From Bordetella parapertussis (GTDB lineage Bacteria > Pseudomonadota > Gammaproteobacteria > Burkholderiales > Burkholderiaceae_B): a DNA stretch of 64,000 nt. Position 1 is the stretch's first letter. Every line of letters begins with the position of its first letter. Under the pieces are notes generated by a model. That model saw only the letters and a program-made list of their open reading frames with translations, did not search any database and was not told the origin of the DNA. The DNA lies in NCBI GenBank assembly GCA_945895265.1, contig CAMDEF010000008.1, forward strand, positions 1-64,000, in the 5' to 3' direction. Position numbers and translations under genes: made by a program. Shown in pieces: positions 55,089-62,867 of this stretch.

Positions 55089-55847
55089 GTGGCGGTCTTT
55101 ATTACGGGTGCGAGCAGCGGCTTAGGCGCGGCGCTCGCCCAGCAATATGCAGCGCAAGGCCATACACTTGGCTTACTGGCGCGCCGGCGCGATCGTTTGC
55201 ATGAACTCGCTTCGAGTTTGCCGGGTCGCCACTACTTGTATGTGGTCGATGTTCAAGATCGTGATGAGCTTCACGCCGCTGCACATAACTTTATCGAACA
55301 AGTGGGTGAGGTGGATGTGGTGATCGCCTGCGCGGGTATCAGTGCAGGTACGCTGACCGAAGAAGCCGATGATTTCGCTGTATTCAAAGCGATCTTTGAA
55401 ACCAATGTCATGGCAACGGTGTCGACGTTTGAGCCCTTTGTGCCGCAAATGATTAAGCGTCGAGCCGGCACGCTTGTGGGGATTGCGAGTGTCGCAGGTG
55501 TAAGAGGCTTGCCGGGTGCTGGGGCTTACAGCGCTTCAAAGTCGGCCGTGACCACCTACTGCGAAAGCTTGCGCTTAGAGCTCAAGCCCCACAATGTTGG
55601 AGTCGTGACGATTGCGCCTGGCTTTATTCGTACAGAGATGACCGAAAAAAATCCTTATCACATGCCTTTTTTGATGGATGCTGAAGTGTTTGCAGTGAGA
55701 GCGCTTGCGGCGATTCAACAAAAAAAATCTTATGTGGTGATCCCGTGGCAGATGGGGGTGGTGGGTAAGCTGCTGCGCCTGCTGCCCAATTGGCTTTACG
55801 ACCGGTTGGCTATGAATGGGCCGCGTAAACCTAGGCAAGCAGGCTGA
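55089..55847 (+). CDS. Short-chain dehydrogenase/reductase
   Basis: 252 residues from GTG 55089, which abuts the Bug stop codon. VFITGASSGLGAALAQQYAA is the NAD(P) motif, CAGIS near residue 78, and YSASKSAVTTYCESLRLEL holds the Tyr-Lys pair near 153. The C-terminal segment VIPWQMGVVGKLLRLLPNWL is hydrophobic and suggests membrane association, as in several SDRs of lipid or ketone metabolism. Substrate unknown. Last gene of the car-linked plus-strand run. Confidence 0.9.
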   Translation: MAVFITGASSGLGAALAQQYAAQGHTLGLLARRRDRLHELASSLPGRHYLYVVDVQDRDELHAAAHNFIEQVGEVDVVIACAGISAGTLTEEADDFAVFKAIFETNVMATVSTFEPFVPQMIKRRAGTLVGIASVAGVRGLPGAGAYSASKSAVTTYCESLRLELKPHNVGVVTIAPGFIRTEMTEKNPYHMPFLMDAEVFAVRALAAIQQKKSYVVIPWQMGVVGKLLRLLPNWLYDRLAMNGPRKPRQAG

Positions 55848-55874
55848 TTATTAGCAGCGAGCTTGCTCAGAGAG

Positions 55875-56000
55875 TCATCTAAGTATCAAGATAACGATAG
55901 TGCTCAACGAGATGAAAGCGCTGACAATGAGCGTTGTCACAAACATCGTTGTTTTTGCTCGTTCTGCGTCACTGAACCGATATGTGATGTATTTCAACAT
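55875..56000 (-). CDS. Small single-pass membrane protein, 41 residues
   Basis: ATG 56000 has a strong GAGGAAA ribosome site at good spacing. The product starts MLKYITYRFSDAERAKTT and continues with one hydrophobic helix (FVTTLIVSAFISLSTIVILI) ending in LR. It follows the 144-residue membrane protein gene by 19 bases on the same strand. Its helix resembles the last helix of that neighbour (both contain IVS followed by Leu four or five residues on) and a DNA stretch near GACAATGAGCG / CACAATGAACG is alike, so it may have arisen by partial duplication. No named family recognised. Confidence 0.6.
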   Translation of the reverse strand: MLKYITYRFSDAERAKTTMFVTTLIVSAFISLSTIVILILR

Positions 56001-56019
56001 AGAGTTTCCTCAAAAAAAT

Positions 56020-56454
56020 TTAAATAACAAAATGCAAAATAGAAGACAGTAGAGCGGTTAAGACGCTCACAATGAACGAGCCAATCAATGTTTTGTAGTG
56101 AGTGACCCAGCCTTTAAGAGAGTATGGTGGCCTTAGATATTCTGTATTGAATACTGCCCCGCCAGCCGCCAAGCCCACCGCAAGAAACATCGCTAGGCTA
56201 AGCACAAAAAGCAATGCGCCGCCGTGAGGGAAGGTCGCAAGGTTTTCGCGAGACGCATTGACGTATTCAAACAATGCTGAAGCCCCCATGGCGATGGCTG
56301 CCCAGCACCACTGACCATCTTTTACCAAGGCAATTAATCTAACCTCTACCCCAAGTGGGAGTGGTAGTATTTTAAACGGCAAAAGGCCTAGTATGGGCAA
56401 ACAAAATGGTAACAAAATGTTAATGACTAGCCACCCAACGTGCTCGAATGTCAT
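56020..56454 (-). CDS. Four-helix membrane protein of unknown function
   Basis: 144 residues. ATG 56454 has AGAGG upstream. Hydrophobic helices lie at about residues 9-29, 49-65, 78-101 and 121-143. A polar, possibly conserved loop YVNASRENLATFPHGG lies between helices 2 and 3, and TEYLRPPYSLKGWVTHYK between 3 and 4. No signal peptide apart from helix 1. Paired with the 41-residue gene downstream. Codon and base use look more A/T-rich than the flanking genes. I do not recognise a family; a role as holin-like, stress or transport accessory protein cannot be chosen from sequence. Confidence 0.65.
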   Translation of the reverse strand: MTFEHVGWLVINILLPFCLPILGLLPFKILPLPLGVEVRLIALVKDGQWCWAAIAMGASALFEYVNASRENLATFPHGGALLFVLSLAMFLAVGLAAGGAVFNTEYLRPPYSLKGWVTHYKTLIGSFIVSVLTALLSSILHFVI

Positions 56455-56525
56455 GACAAACCTCTAGCAAAATTTTCATTCAGCCAAGGTTTTTATCATG
56501 CGTAGAATTTCGATTCAAAGGGTGT

Positions 56526-56541
56526 GAGACAAGATTGTCTC
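56526..56541. other. Hairpin in the 191-base spacer upstream of the membrane-protein pair
   Basis: GAGACA and TGTCTC pair around AGAT. The spacer 56455-56645 holds the promoter of the minus-strand membrane pair and the 3' end region of the phosphatase transcript; the hairpin could terminate the latter, but no T-run follows. Nothing else in the spacer looks coding. Confidence 0.3.
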
Positions 56542-56615
56542 GCTCTTACATTTGCGGCTAAAGGACGCCACTCATGTCGAGTGAATCAAACACGCTTGTT
56601 GAGCGCAGCAATATC

Positions 56616-56663
56616 AAGACGACGTAATGTCAAGACTAGGTAATGTTAAGAAGACGTGATGTC
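56616..56663. repeat. Three 16-bp imperfect tandem repeats at the 3' end of the phosphatase gene
   Basis: Units AAGACGACGTAATGTC, AAGACTAGGTAATGTT and AAGAAGACGTGATGTC follow each other without gaps at 56616, 56632 and 56648. The third unit encodes the last residues (DDITSS) of the phosphatase; the other two lie beyond or across its stop codon. Probably slippage-generated. Confidence 0.7.
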
Positions 56664-57296
56664 ATCGCTCGCGCCGCGTTCTAGGTGACGTACATCGCCC
56701 CAATTGATGAGCTTCCAACCGTCTTTTGAAACGCTTAAGCGATTCAGGCTAGCGTTCAGTAAAGGCGCTTCGCGCGGTACGCGCAGGCTGACTTGGGTGG
56801 CGTGACGCCAGATGATATCCATGGCACCACCGTGACTGACTACCATCACACGTTGACCAAGATGCTTTGCCGCGATGTCATCTATCGCTTGCACGACACG
56901 TTGATGAAAAAATCCTAACGATTCACCACCGGGCAGTTGAGCATCGGGGTCGCGGCTGCGCCAAACTTTGGCCGCCTCTGGCGCGTGTTGATCCATCTCG
57001 CCATAGATCAATCCTTGCAGTACGCCAAAGTGACGCTCGCGTACACCGGGTTCGATATTGAGAGGCAAGCCTAATGAGTCGGCCAAGATGCTGGCGGTAT
57101 GGTGCGCGCGCTTGAGGTCGCTGGTATAGATGGCGTCAACGCCATCACCCGTTGCCTTGAGTGTTGCAAGATGCTTGCCCAAGGCTTGTGCCTGTTCGAC
57201 GCCTTTTTCATTGAGCGGGATATCTTCCCAGCCTTGCACACGACGTACGACATTCCAGGGCGTTTCGCCGTGCCTCACTACCCAAATTTCGGTCAT
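56646..57296 (-). CDS. Histidine phosphatase family protein (phosphoglycerate mutase-like)
   Basis: 216 residues. WVVRHGETPWNVVRRVQGWE at residue 5 holds the phospho-accepting histidine; RERHFGVLQGLIYGEMD near 85 and VMVVSHGGAMDIIWRHA near 150 hold the second histidine and arginine-rich pocket. Members dephosphorylate small phosphoesters. It begins 1 base after the stop of the ABC ATPase gene, so it is co-translated with the importer, suggesting a phosphorylated or phosphonate-like cargo (inference). Confidence 0.88.
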   Translation of the reverse strand: MTEIWVVRHGETPWNVVRRVQGWEDIPLNEKGVEQAQALGKHLATLKATGDGVDAIYTSDLKRAHHTASILADSLGLPLNIEPGVRERHFGVLQGLIYGEMDQHAPEAAKVWRSRDPDAQLPGGESLGFFHQRVVQAIDDIAAKHLGQRVMVVSHGGAMDIIWRHATQVSLRVPREAPLLNASLNRLSVSKDGWKLINWGDVRHLERGASDDITSS

Positions 57297-57297
57297 G

Positions 57298-58413
57298 CTA
57301 AGTATCCAGAATTTTAATGTTTGCAGTGGGGATATCGATCAAGACTTGCGCACCGATTGCATGCGTGGGGTCTGCCACTTGATTGACTTGATCGATCATG
57401 AGTGATTGCGAGCCGGCACTGACAACATACCGCGTTTGCTGACCCATAAATTCTTTTGAAAGGATCGACCCTATTAAGGTGAGCCCTGCGGACCGAGTCA
57501 TGGTTTGCCCAGCCAAGGTGGGCTTTAAAGATAGTTGATGTGGCCTTGTGCAGACCGAGACAACCAGGCCAATGCGTAACGTGCTCAGTACATCCGAGGC
57601 AACAGCGCTTTTAGAGACGGCGCATTGCATGCCATCTTCAAGTGTGAGGACAAGAGTCTCATCCAGTATGTCGCGTACAGTTGCGGGTAGCCGGTTCATC
57701 GTGCCGACAAATTCTGCCACAAAGCGATTAGCGGGCTTATCAAAAAGCGAAGCAGGGCTGCCAACTTGTTGCACCACACCTTGATGTAAAACAGCCATGC
57801 GGTCTGCGGTGGTCATTGCCTCTTCTTGATCGTGCGTGACAAAAATTGTCGTGATGCCTAGTCTGCGTTGCAAAGACAACAACTCTTGGCGCATTTGCAC
57901 GCGTAGATTTTTATCCAGATTAGAAAGAGGTTCATCAAGCAAAAGTACTTTTGGTTCGATGACGATGGTGCGGGCAAGCGCCACGCGTTGTTGTTGCCCG
58001 CCGGATAGTTGTCCGGGATAGCGCTTGGCGTACGCGGTCAAACCGACTAGTTCTAAAACGGCCTGCACGCGCTGCGTGAGTTCTGCGCGTGCCACCTTTC
58101 GTTCAACCAGACCAAAGGCTACGTTATCCCAAACGGTCATGTGGGGCCATAGCGCATAGTTTTGAAACACCATGCCAATGTCGCGTTGCCAGGGTGGGAC
58201 TTGACTGATGTCCATGCCGTCAACCAGTAGCTCACCCGAGTTTTGTTGATTAAAGCCGGCGATTAAACGCAGTAAGGTCGACTTGCCAGAGCCCGAGGGC
58301 CCGAGCAGCGCAAAAAATTCACCTGGCTCAATGGTGAGATTGATGTCTTTCAAGACTTGAGTCGCCCCATAAGACAGGCTGATATTGTGGCAATCGACGC
58401 TGACTTTTTTCAT
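57298..58413 (-). CDS. ABC transporter ATP-binding protein (iron/spermidine, FbpC-like)
   Basis: 371 residues: ATPase domain plus C-terminal regulatory TOBE-like domain. Walker A LLGPSGSGKSTLLRLIAGF near residue 37, MVFQNYALWPHMTVWDNVAF, signature LSGGQQQRVALARTIV near 140, Walker B VLLLDEPLSNLDKNLR and FVTHDQEEAMTTADR. Located between permease (7-base gap) and phosphatase. Class matches FbpC, PotA and 2-aminoethylphosphonate importers. Confidence 0.92.
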   Translation of the reverse strand: MKKVSVDCHNISLSYGATQVLKDINLTIEPGEFFALLGPSGSGKSTLLRLIAGFNQQNSGELLVDGMDISQVPPWQRDIGMVFQNYALWPHMTVWDNVAFGLVERKVARAELTQRVQAVLELVGLTAYAKRYPGQLSGGQQQRVALARTIVIEPKVLLLDEPLSNLDKNLRVQMRQELLSLQRRLGITTIFVTHDQEEAMTTADRMAVLHQGVVQQVGSPASLFDKPANRFVAEFVGTMNRLPATVRDILDETLVLTLEDGMQCAVSKSAVASDVLSTLRIGLVVSVCTRPHQLSLKPTLAGQTMTRSAGLTLIGSILSKEFMGQQTRYVVSAGSQSLMIDQVNQVADPTHAIGAQVLIDIPTANIKILDT

Positions 58414-58420
58414 GATGGGT

Positions 58421-60106
58421 TTAGGCCTCGCGTCGTTGAAGTTGAGTCAGCCGCTGATGGCGCGAGACCAGCCAGTGAGAAGCAAAGGTGCCCAGGGCAA
58501 CTGCAAGGATTGCAAGCACGCCCAGAGCAGCACCGGGACCGCGACCCGAGGTGCTTTGCATATATAAATAGATACCATAGCTCATAGGTGCCTGACTTTC
58601 TTTGGTCACTAGCATCATTGTGGCAGACAGTTCAACCGCAGCGGTAATGAAACTTGTGACAAACCCCGCCAGCATGCCGCCCGCCATTAACGGAATCACC
58701 ACACAACGAATCGTGCGCAAGCGTGTTGCCCCCATCGACTCGGCAGCCTCTTCGAGCGATTGATGCACTTGTTGCAAGGCGGCCATACAAGAACGTAGTG
58801 CATAGGGTAGACGGCGAATCGCGTAGGCGATCATGATCAAAAACCAAGTTGCGGTGAACAAGATGTCGGTGCCAGGCACCAAGACGCCGCGAAACGTTCT
58901 GAGATATCCAATCGCAAGCACTAACCCTGGAATCGCCAGCGCAGCCGAGGCCATCCAATCGAGCCACTGGCTTCCAACGACTTTCGTGCGCAGAATTAAA
59001 TAGGCAATGCTGGTGCCTAGCACTACATCAATCCCCGCCGCCAAGCCGCAATATAGAAGCGTATTGCTAATCATGCCCGGTGATTGTTCAAATACTGTGG
59101 CGTAGTGCGCGAAAGTGTAGCCATCGGGTAGTGGGGCAAAACTCCAGATGCTGGCAAACGAAAGCAATAAGACCCCGATGTGAGGTGACAAGACTAGCAG
59201 CATGATCAGACCAATCCATCCATAGGCCAGGATGCTTTCGCCTTTACTTAAAGCGCGTTGTTGCAAGGCACTGCCGCCTTTTTGCAAGGTTGAATAATCA
59301 CGGCCTTTGAGAACGCGCGCCGATAACCACATCGCAAAGATTGAAAATACAATCATCATGACGCTAATCACATAGCCCATCGGATCGTCGGTGCCTACTT
59401 GCGTCATGCGCAAGTAGGCTTGCGGTGCCAGCATATTGGTTACTCCTAGCACCAAGGGCGTACCCAGATCGTCAAACACTTTGACAAACACTAAGGCAAC
59501 GCCAGCGACAAAGCCCGGCAAGGCAAGTGGAAATATGATTCGGCTAAACAAGCGCCAACCACGGGCACCCAAATTTAATGCGGCTTCTTCCATGGCTCCG
59601 TCGATATTACGCAGCGATATCGTCAGATTCATCAGAATAAAAGGAAAGTAGTGCAAGGCTTCGACAAAGATGACCCCGTTTAGTCCCTCCATCAAGGGGA
59701 TCGTTACACCAAACCAGTCGTCAAGCAACAAATTCACACTGCCCGAGCGACCGAAGATCAGTTGTAAGGCAACCGCGCCCACGAAGGGGGGCATGATTAA
59801 AGGTAGAACGCCAAGCGTTTGAATCAGCAGGGCGCCGCGAAATTGAAAGCGCACGGTGAGATAGGCAAGGGGAACTGCAATCAGCGCGGCGGCCAGCGAG
59901 GAACTGAGTGCAACGTAGAGGCTGTTATAGAACGACTCGAGCATCAGCGGTTGTTGAAAAAATACCGCGAAATGGCCAAGTGTGGCATGCCCTTGCGCAT
60001 CGCTAAAGGCAGTGAAAAATACCATCGCAATGGGCACAAGCAGAAATAATCCGAGAAACCCCAGGATCGCCAAGGCGGCAAGCGCTGGCCCGCCAAGGCG
60101 TTGCAT
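58421..60106 (-). CDS. ABC transporter permease, fused two-domain (FbpB type)
   Basis: 561 residues with about twelve helices: two permease halves in one chain. EAA-type loops are EEAALNLGARGWRLFSRIIF in the first half (near residue 175) and LEEAAESMGATRLRTIRCVV in the second (near 450). Fused permeases are normal in Fe3+ and phosphonate importers. ATG 60106 overlaps the stop of the receptor gene by one base. Confidence 0.92.
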   Translation of the reverse strand: MQRLGGPALAALAILGFLGLFLLVPIAMVFFTAFSDAQGHATLGHFAVFFQQPLMLESFYNSLYVALSSSLAAALIAVPLAYLTVRFQFRGALLIQTLGVLPLIMPPFVGAVALQLIFGRSGSVNLLLDDWFGVTIPLMEGLNGVIFVEALHYFPFILMNLTISLRNIDGAMEEAALNLGARGWRLFSRIIFPLALPGFVAGVALVFVKVFDDLGTPLVLGVTNMLAPQAYLRMTQVGTDDPMGYVISVMMIVFSIFAMWLSARVLKGRDYSTLQKGGSALQQRALSKGESILAYGWIGLIMLLVLSPHIGVLLLSFASIWSFAPLPDGYTFAHYATVFEQSPGMISNTLLYCGLAAGIDVVLGTSIAYLILRTKVVGSQWLDWMASAALAIPGLVLAIGYLRTFRGVLVPGTDILFTATWFLIMIAYAIRRLPYALRSCMAALQQVHQSLEEAAESMGATRLRTIRCVVIPLMAGGMLAGFVTSFITAAVELSATMMLVTKESQAPMSYGIYLYMQSTSGRGPGAALGVLAILAVALGTFASHWLVSRHQRLTQLQRREA

Positions 60107-61431
60107 TACTGTGCGGCCTTTTTCGCGAGGTCAAGCGCGCGCTCATAGCGTTCTTTTGAGCGCGCGTTCCAGTCGCTTTCAAATTGACTGATGGCTTTGC
60201 TCACTTCAGGATCTTTTTTATTGCCAGAAAAAATCTTTAAAAAGGCGACATCACTAATTTGCTTGTCATCTACCAAAGGAGTGTAGGCAAGCGTTCGTGC
60301 CTGAGCCAGTAATTCTGCTTGAGACCCAGTCGTGGCGCCTTTGAGTTTGCGCTCGGCTTCAAAGATCGCTTTGGTGGCGGCTTGCAGTTCTTTGAGTCTA
60401 AATGTGATGGTCTGATCAAAAAGCTTGAGCACGACTTCGTAACGCGCTGCTGAAAGTTCGGTGTCAAATTTGACGGTACTGCGGGCGGCAATCGCGTTGG
60501 GATCGGGATAATTTGCGGGGACTTTACTCGTGAGTTCACGATAAGGAAGTACGGGTAGGCGCGACACCTTAGGCTGCAATAAGATTTCTTGCCCCGCTTG
60601 ACTTAGGGTAAAGGTAATAAACTTTTTGCCAGCCTCAGGGTTTTTAGCACCCGCCACGAGCGCAATATTGGCCGGAACAATTGCGGTTTCAATTGGATAC
60701 ACAAACTCGACCGGAAAGCCAGAGTACTCTGCAGACAAACCAAAAAAATCAATCACGGGCCCGGCGCCAAACTGGCCGTTACTGACGCCATCAGGCACCC
60801 CAAACGAGCGCTCAGTGACTGCCGCGCTGTTGCCTGACATTCGCAGTAGTGTGTTCCAGCCCACGTTCCAGCCATTGCTTTGCAGGATCGTTTCGACTGT
60901 CAGGTGCATGGTGCCCGAGCGCGACGGAGCGGTGATGCCCACATGGTTAAACCATGCGGGAGCGAGCAGATCTTGCCACTCGCTAGGGGGGCTAAGCTTG
61001 TTGGCCTTGAGGTAGCGCGTGTTGAACATGATGCCGTAACCGGCGAGGGCTTGCCCCAGGTAGAGCCCCTGCGGATCATTAATCGGGAAAGAGCCGATCT
61101 TTTCAGGCACCTGAGGATTTTTCAGATCGACGACTGAGGCGAGTAGTTTTTCGCGCGCGAGTACTTCAAAGGCATCGGGGGCGCTGACCCAGAAAATTTC
61201 GGGTCGTTGGCCTACCGGTAACTCGCGCAGGTAAGCCATACCAGCGACTGTATTTTTATTTAGGATCTCAAGAGTAATCCCTGGGTGCGTTTTTTCGAAG
61301 GCGATTTTGTACGCCGCAGTGAGCTCTTTAGGAAACGAGGTGATGACCGTCACGGTTTGTGCCGAGGCATTGAAAGTGATTGTCGCCAGCGCGGCAATTA
61401 GAACGGCACAGAAACGAGAGGAGAGGTTCAT
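60106..61431 (-). CDS. Extracellular solute-binding protein (iron/phosphonate/PgtC-like)
   Basis: 441 residues from ATG 61431, which has AAGGGAA upstream; a TTG one codon before is also in frame. Signal peptide MNLSSRFCAVLIAALATITF to ASAQ. Mature start TVTVITSFPKELTAAYKIAF resembles AfuA/FbpA and phosphoglycerate-regulator (PgtC) receptors. Residues 340-441 form an extra helical, charged C-terminal part (EAERKLKGATTGSQ onward) beyond the usual 330-residue fold. First gene of the receptor-permease-ATPase-phosphatase operon. Confidence 0.85.
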   Translation of the reverse strand: MNLSSRFCAVLIAALATITFNASAQTVTVITSFPKELTAAYKIAFEKTHPGITLEILNKNTVAGMAYLRELPVGQRPEIFWVSAPDAFEVLAREKLLASVVDLKNPQVPEKIGSFPINDPQGLYLGQALAGYGIMFNTRYLKANKLSPPSEWQDLLAPAWFNHVGITAPSRSGTMHLTVETILQSNGWNVGWNTLLRMSGNSAAVTERSFGVPDGVSNGQFGAGPVIDFFGLSAEYSGFPVEFVYPIETAIVPANIALVAGAKNPEAGKKFITFTLSQAGQEILLQPKVSRLPVLPYRELTSKVPANYPDPNAIAARSTVKFDTELSAARYEVVLKLFDQTITFRLKELQAATKAIFEAERKLKGATTGSQAELLAQARTLAYTPLVDDKQISDVAFLKIFSGNKKDPEVSKAISQFESDWNARSKERYERALDLAKKAAQ

Positions 61432-61455
61432 CAATTTCCCTTTTTAATCCTGCTG

Positions 61456-61483
61456 AGTGTAAAACAGTTGCCAGCGGCAGCAA
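61456..61483 (-). promoter_or_regulatory. Candidate promoter of the iron/phosphonate-type ABC operon
   Basis: On the minus strand TTGCTG (61478-61483) and TACACT (61456-61461) are 16 bases apart, predicting a start near 61449 and a leader of about 18 bases to ATG 61431. Each hexamer matches consensus at four of six positions. Confidence 0.4.
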
Positions 61484-61505
61484 ACGTAGAGTTAGGGCTC
61501 GCAGC

Positions 61506-61537
61506 CAGCGCGGTGGTTGCAAGCCACTCTGGCGCTG
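61506..61537 (-). other. Stem-loop between the enamidase gene and the ABC operon
   Basis: Outer arms CAGCGC and GCGCTG and inner arms GTGG and CCAC form a two-part stem with loop TTGCAAG, about 70 bases past the enamidase stop. It may end the enamidase transcript; no T-run is seen. Confidence 0.35.
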
Positions 61538-61604
61538 TACTCGGTGCTCCCCCTGAGTCCAAAACCAAGGCGACCTTGCTCAGACGCAAGCGTCGGTGGT
61601 CAGC

Positions 61605-62798
61605 TCAGTGATGAACGACACTCGGGATCATGGTTGCAGGGGGCGTGTTACGACTGCGCCCGCAACGCACTAGACCATCAATCATCACCATGCCAATGCC
61701 AGGTATATCACCAAGCTTGACGCTATCGAGCAAGTCACGCCCAGCAGTGTGTTGCGCGCGATCCATAAAGACTAAATCGGCCGCACGACCGGGCTCAACC
61801 AGGCCGCAGTTCAAGTCACGCATGCGCGCGGTATTGCCGGTAGCAAAACAGAATACCAATTCAGGGGGGATGTTGCCCAAGCTTGAAAGCAGGGCGATCA
61901 TGCGTAAGATACCCAGAGGTTGGACCCCCGAGCCTGCGGGCCCATCGGTACCCAAAATCACGCGGTGCGGGCACTTCAGTTGCATGGCTGCTTGCGCTGC
62001 AACGATGGCGATTTTTTCGTTACCGTTGTGTACGATCTCGATGCCGCGTGAAGATTTTTCGCATAGCTCGCAGACATGGGCTTCAGACAGCGACGTGTGG
62101 CCCCCGTTAATGTGACCGATGATGTCGGCGTCTGCCTCAAGCACAACGTCTTTATCGATGAGTCCAGAGCCTGGGATTGAGGGCCCGCCGGTGTGGATGG
62201 TGCTTTGAATACCGTATTTGCGTGCCCACGCCACCATCTTTTGGGCCTCTTCGCCCGCCTTGACTGAACCCAGGCCCACCTCACCCAAGAGCTTGACGCC
62301 AGCCTCAGCCAGCTCTTTGAAGTCTTGTTCGACCATGCCTTGTTCGATGACCGGCGCACCCGCTAAGACTTTGACACCACCTGGGCGAAAGTTGTCAAAG
62401 GCGCGTTGAGCCGTAATAGCAAGTGCTTTGAGCCCAACGATATCCTTAGGGCGACCAGGCAAGTGAACTTCGCCGGCCGAAATCATGGTGGTGACACCGC
62501 CATTGAGCGTCGACTCAATCCAGCCGATTTGATTTTGGCGCGGTGTCCAATCGCCAAACACTGGGTGCACATGGCTATCAATTAAGCCCGGCGCAACGCA
62601 CGTGTTGTGCGCATCGATGATTGTTTTTGCATGAGAGATATCGCAGTCTTTTTCTTTACCGACAGCAACGATCACCCCATCGTTGATCACAATCGTATCC
62701 GCCGACAGAATCGGCTGGTCTAAATCGCCTGATAAAAGTAAGCCGATGTGTTTGATGACGACTTTGCCTGATTTTTCATTCGCAACGACTTCTGCCAT
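61605..62798 (-). CDS. Enamidase-like amidohydrolase
   Basis: 397 residues. From memory it closely matches the enamidase of anaerobic nicotinate breakdown (6-oxotetrahydronicotinate to 2-formylglutarate), including GGVTTMISAGEVHLPGRPKD and the end SRNTPPA. Metal ligands: HxH at His76/His78, Glu173 (LLGEVGLG) at the bridging position where most amidohydrolases have carboxylysine, His202 (IHTGGPSIPG), His229 (IGHINGG) and Asp285 (GTDGPAGSG). No other nicotinate gene is in the window, so a related cyclic enamide or imide is possible. AGGAG lies 8 bases before ATG 62798, in a small hairpin loop. Confidence 0.85.
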   Translation of the reverse strand: MAEVVANEKSGKVVIKHIGLLLSGDLDQPILSADTIVINDGVIVAVGKEKDCDISHAKTIIDAHNTCVAPGLIDSHVHPVFGDWTPRQNQIGWIESTLNGGVTTMISAGEVHLPGRPKDIVGLKALAITAQRAFDNFRPGGVKVLAGAPVIEQGMVEQDFKELAEAGVKLLGEVGLGSVKAGEEAQKMVAWARKYGIQSTIHTGGPSIPGSGLIDKDVVLEADADIIGHINGGHTSLSEAHVCELCEKSSRGIEIVHNGNEKIAIVAAQAAMQLKCPHRVILGTDGPAGSGVQPLGILRMIALLSSLGNIPPELVFCFATGNTARMRDLNCGLVEPGRAADLVFMDRAQHTAGRDLLDSVKLGDIPGIGMVMIDGLVRCGRSRNTPPATMIPSVVHH

Positions 62799-62800
62799 AT

Positions 62801-62814
62801 TGGTCTCCTGACCA
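62801..62814 (-). promoter_or_regulatory. Hairpin presenting the enamidase ribosome-binding site
   Basis: TGGTC and GACCA pair around AGGA on the minus strand, two bases before ATG 62798. The Shine-Dalgarno core would be in the loop and first stem base. It may tune translation; the 5-bp stem is weak. Confidence 0.3.
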
Positions 62815-62840
62815 GTTCGATTAATTTGTTGGTTACCTTC

Positions 62841-62858
62841 GTATGCTTGCGACCATAC
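62841..62858 (-). promoter_or_regulatory. Candidate TetR operator upstream of the enamidase gene
   Basis: GTATG and CATAC are inverted around 8 bases, 43 bases upstream of the enamidase start. It falls between a TTGGTC -35-like and a TACGAA -10-like hexamer (16-base spacing, minus strand). The tetR-like gene ends 10 bases away, so self- or neighbour regulation is plausible. Confidence 0.4.
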
Positions 62859-62867
62859 TGACCAAAG

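Noticed and set aside
58421..60106. The 561-residue permease as a misjoined pair of genes
   Set aside because: Two fused permease domains in one chain are normal in Fe3+ and phosphonate importers.
61630..62115. 161-codon plus-strand frame opposite the enamidase gene
   Set aside because: Antisense shadow; the enamidase motifs on the minus strand are unambiguous.
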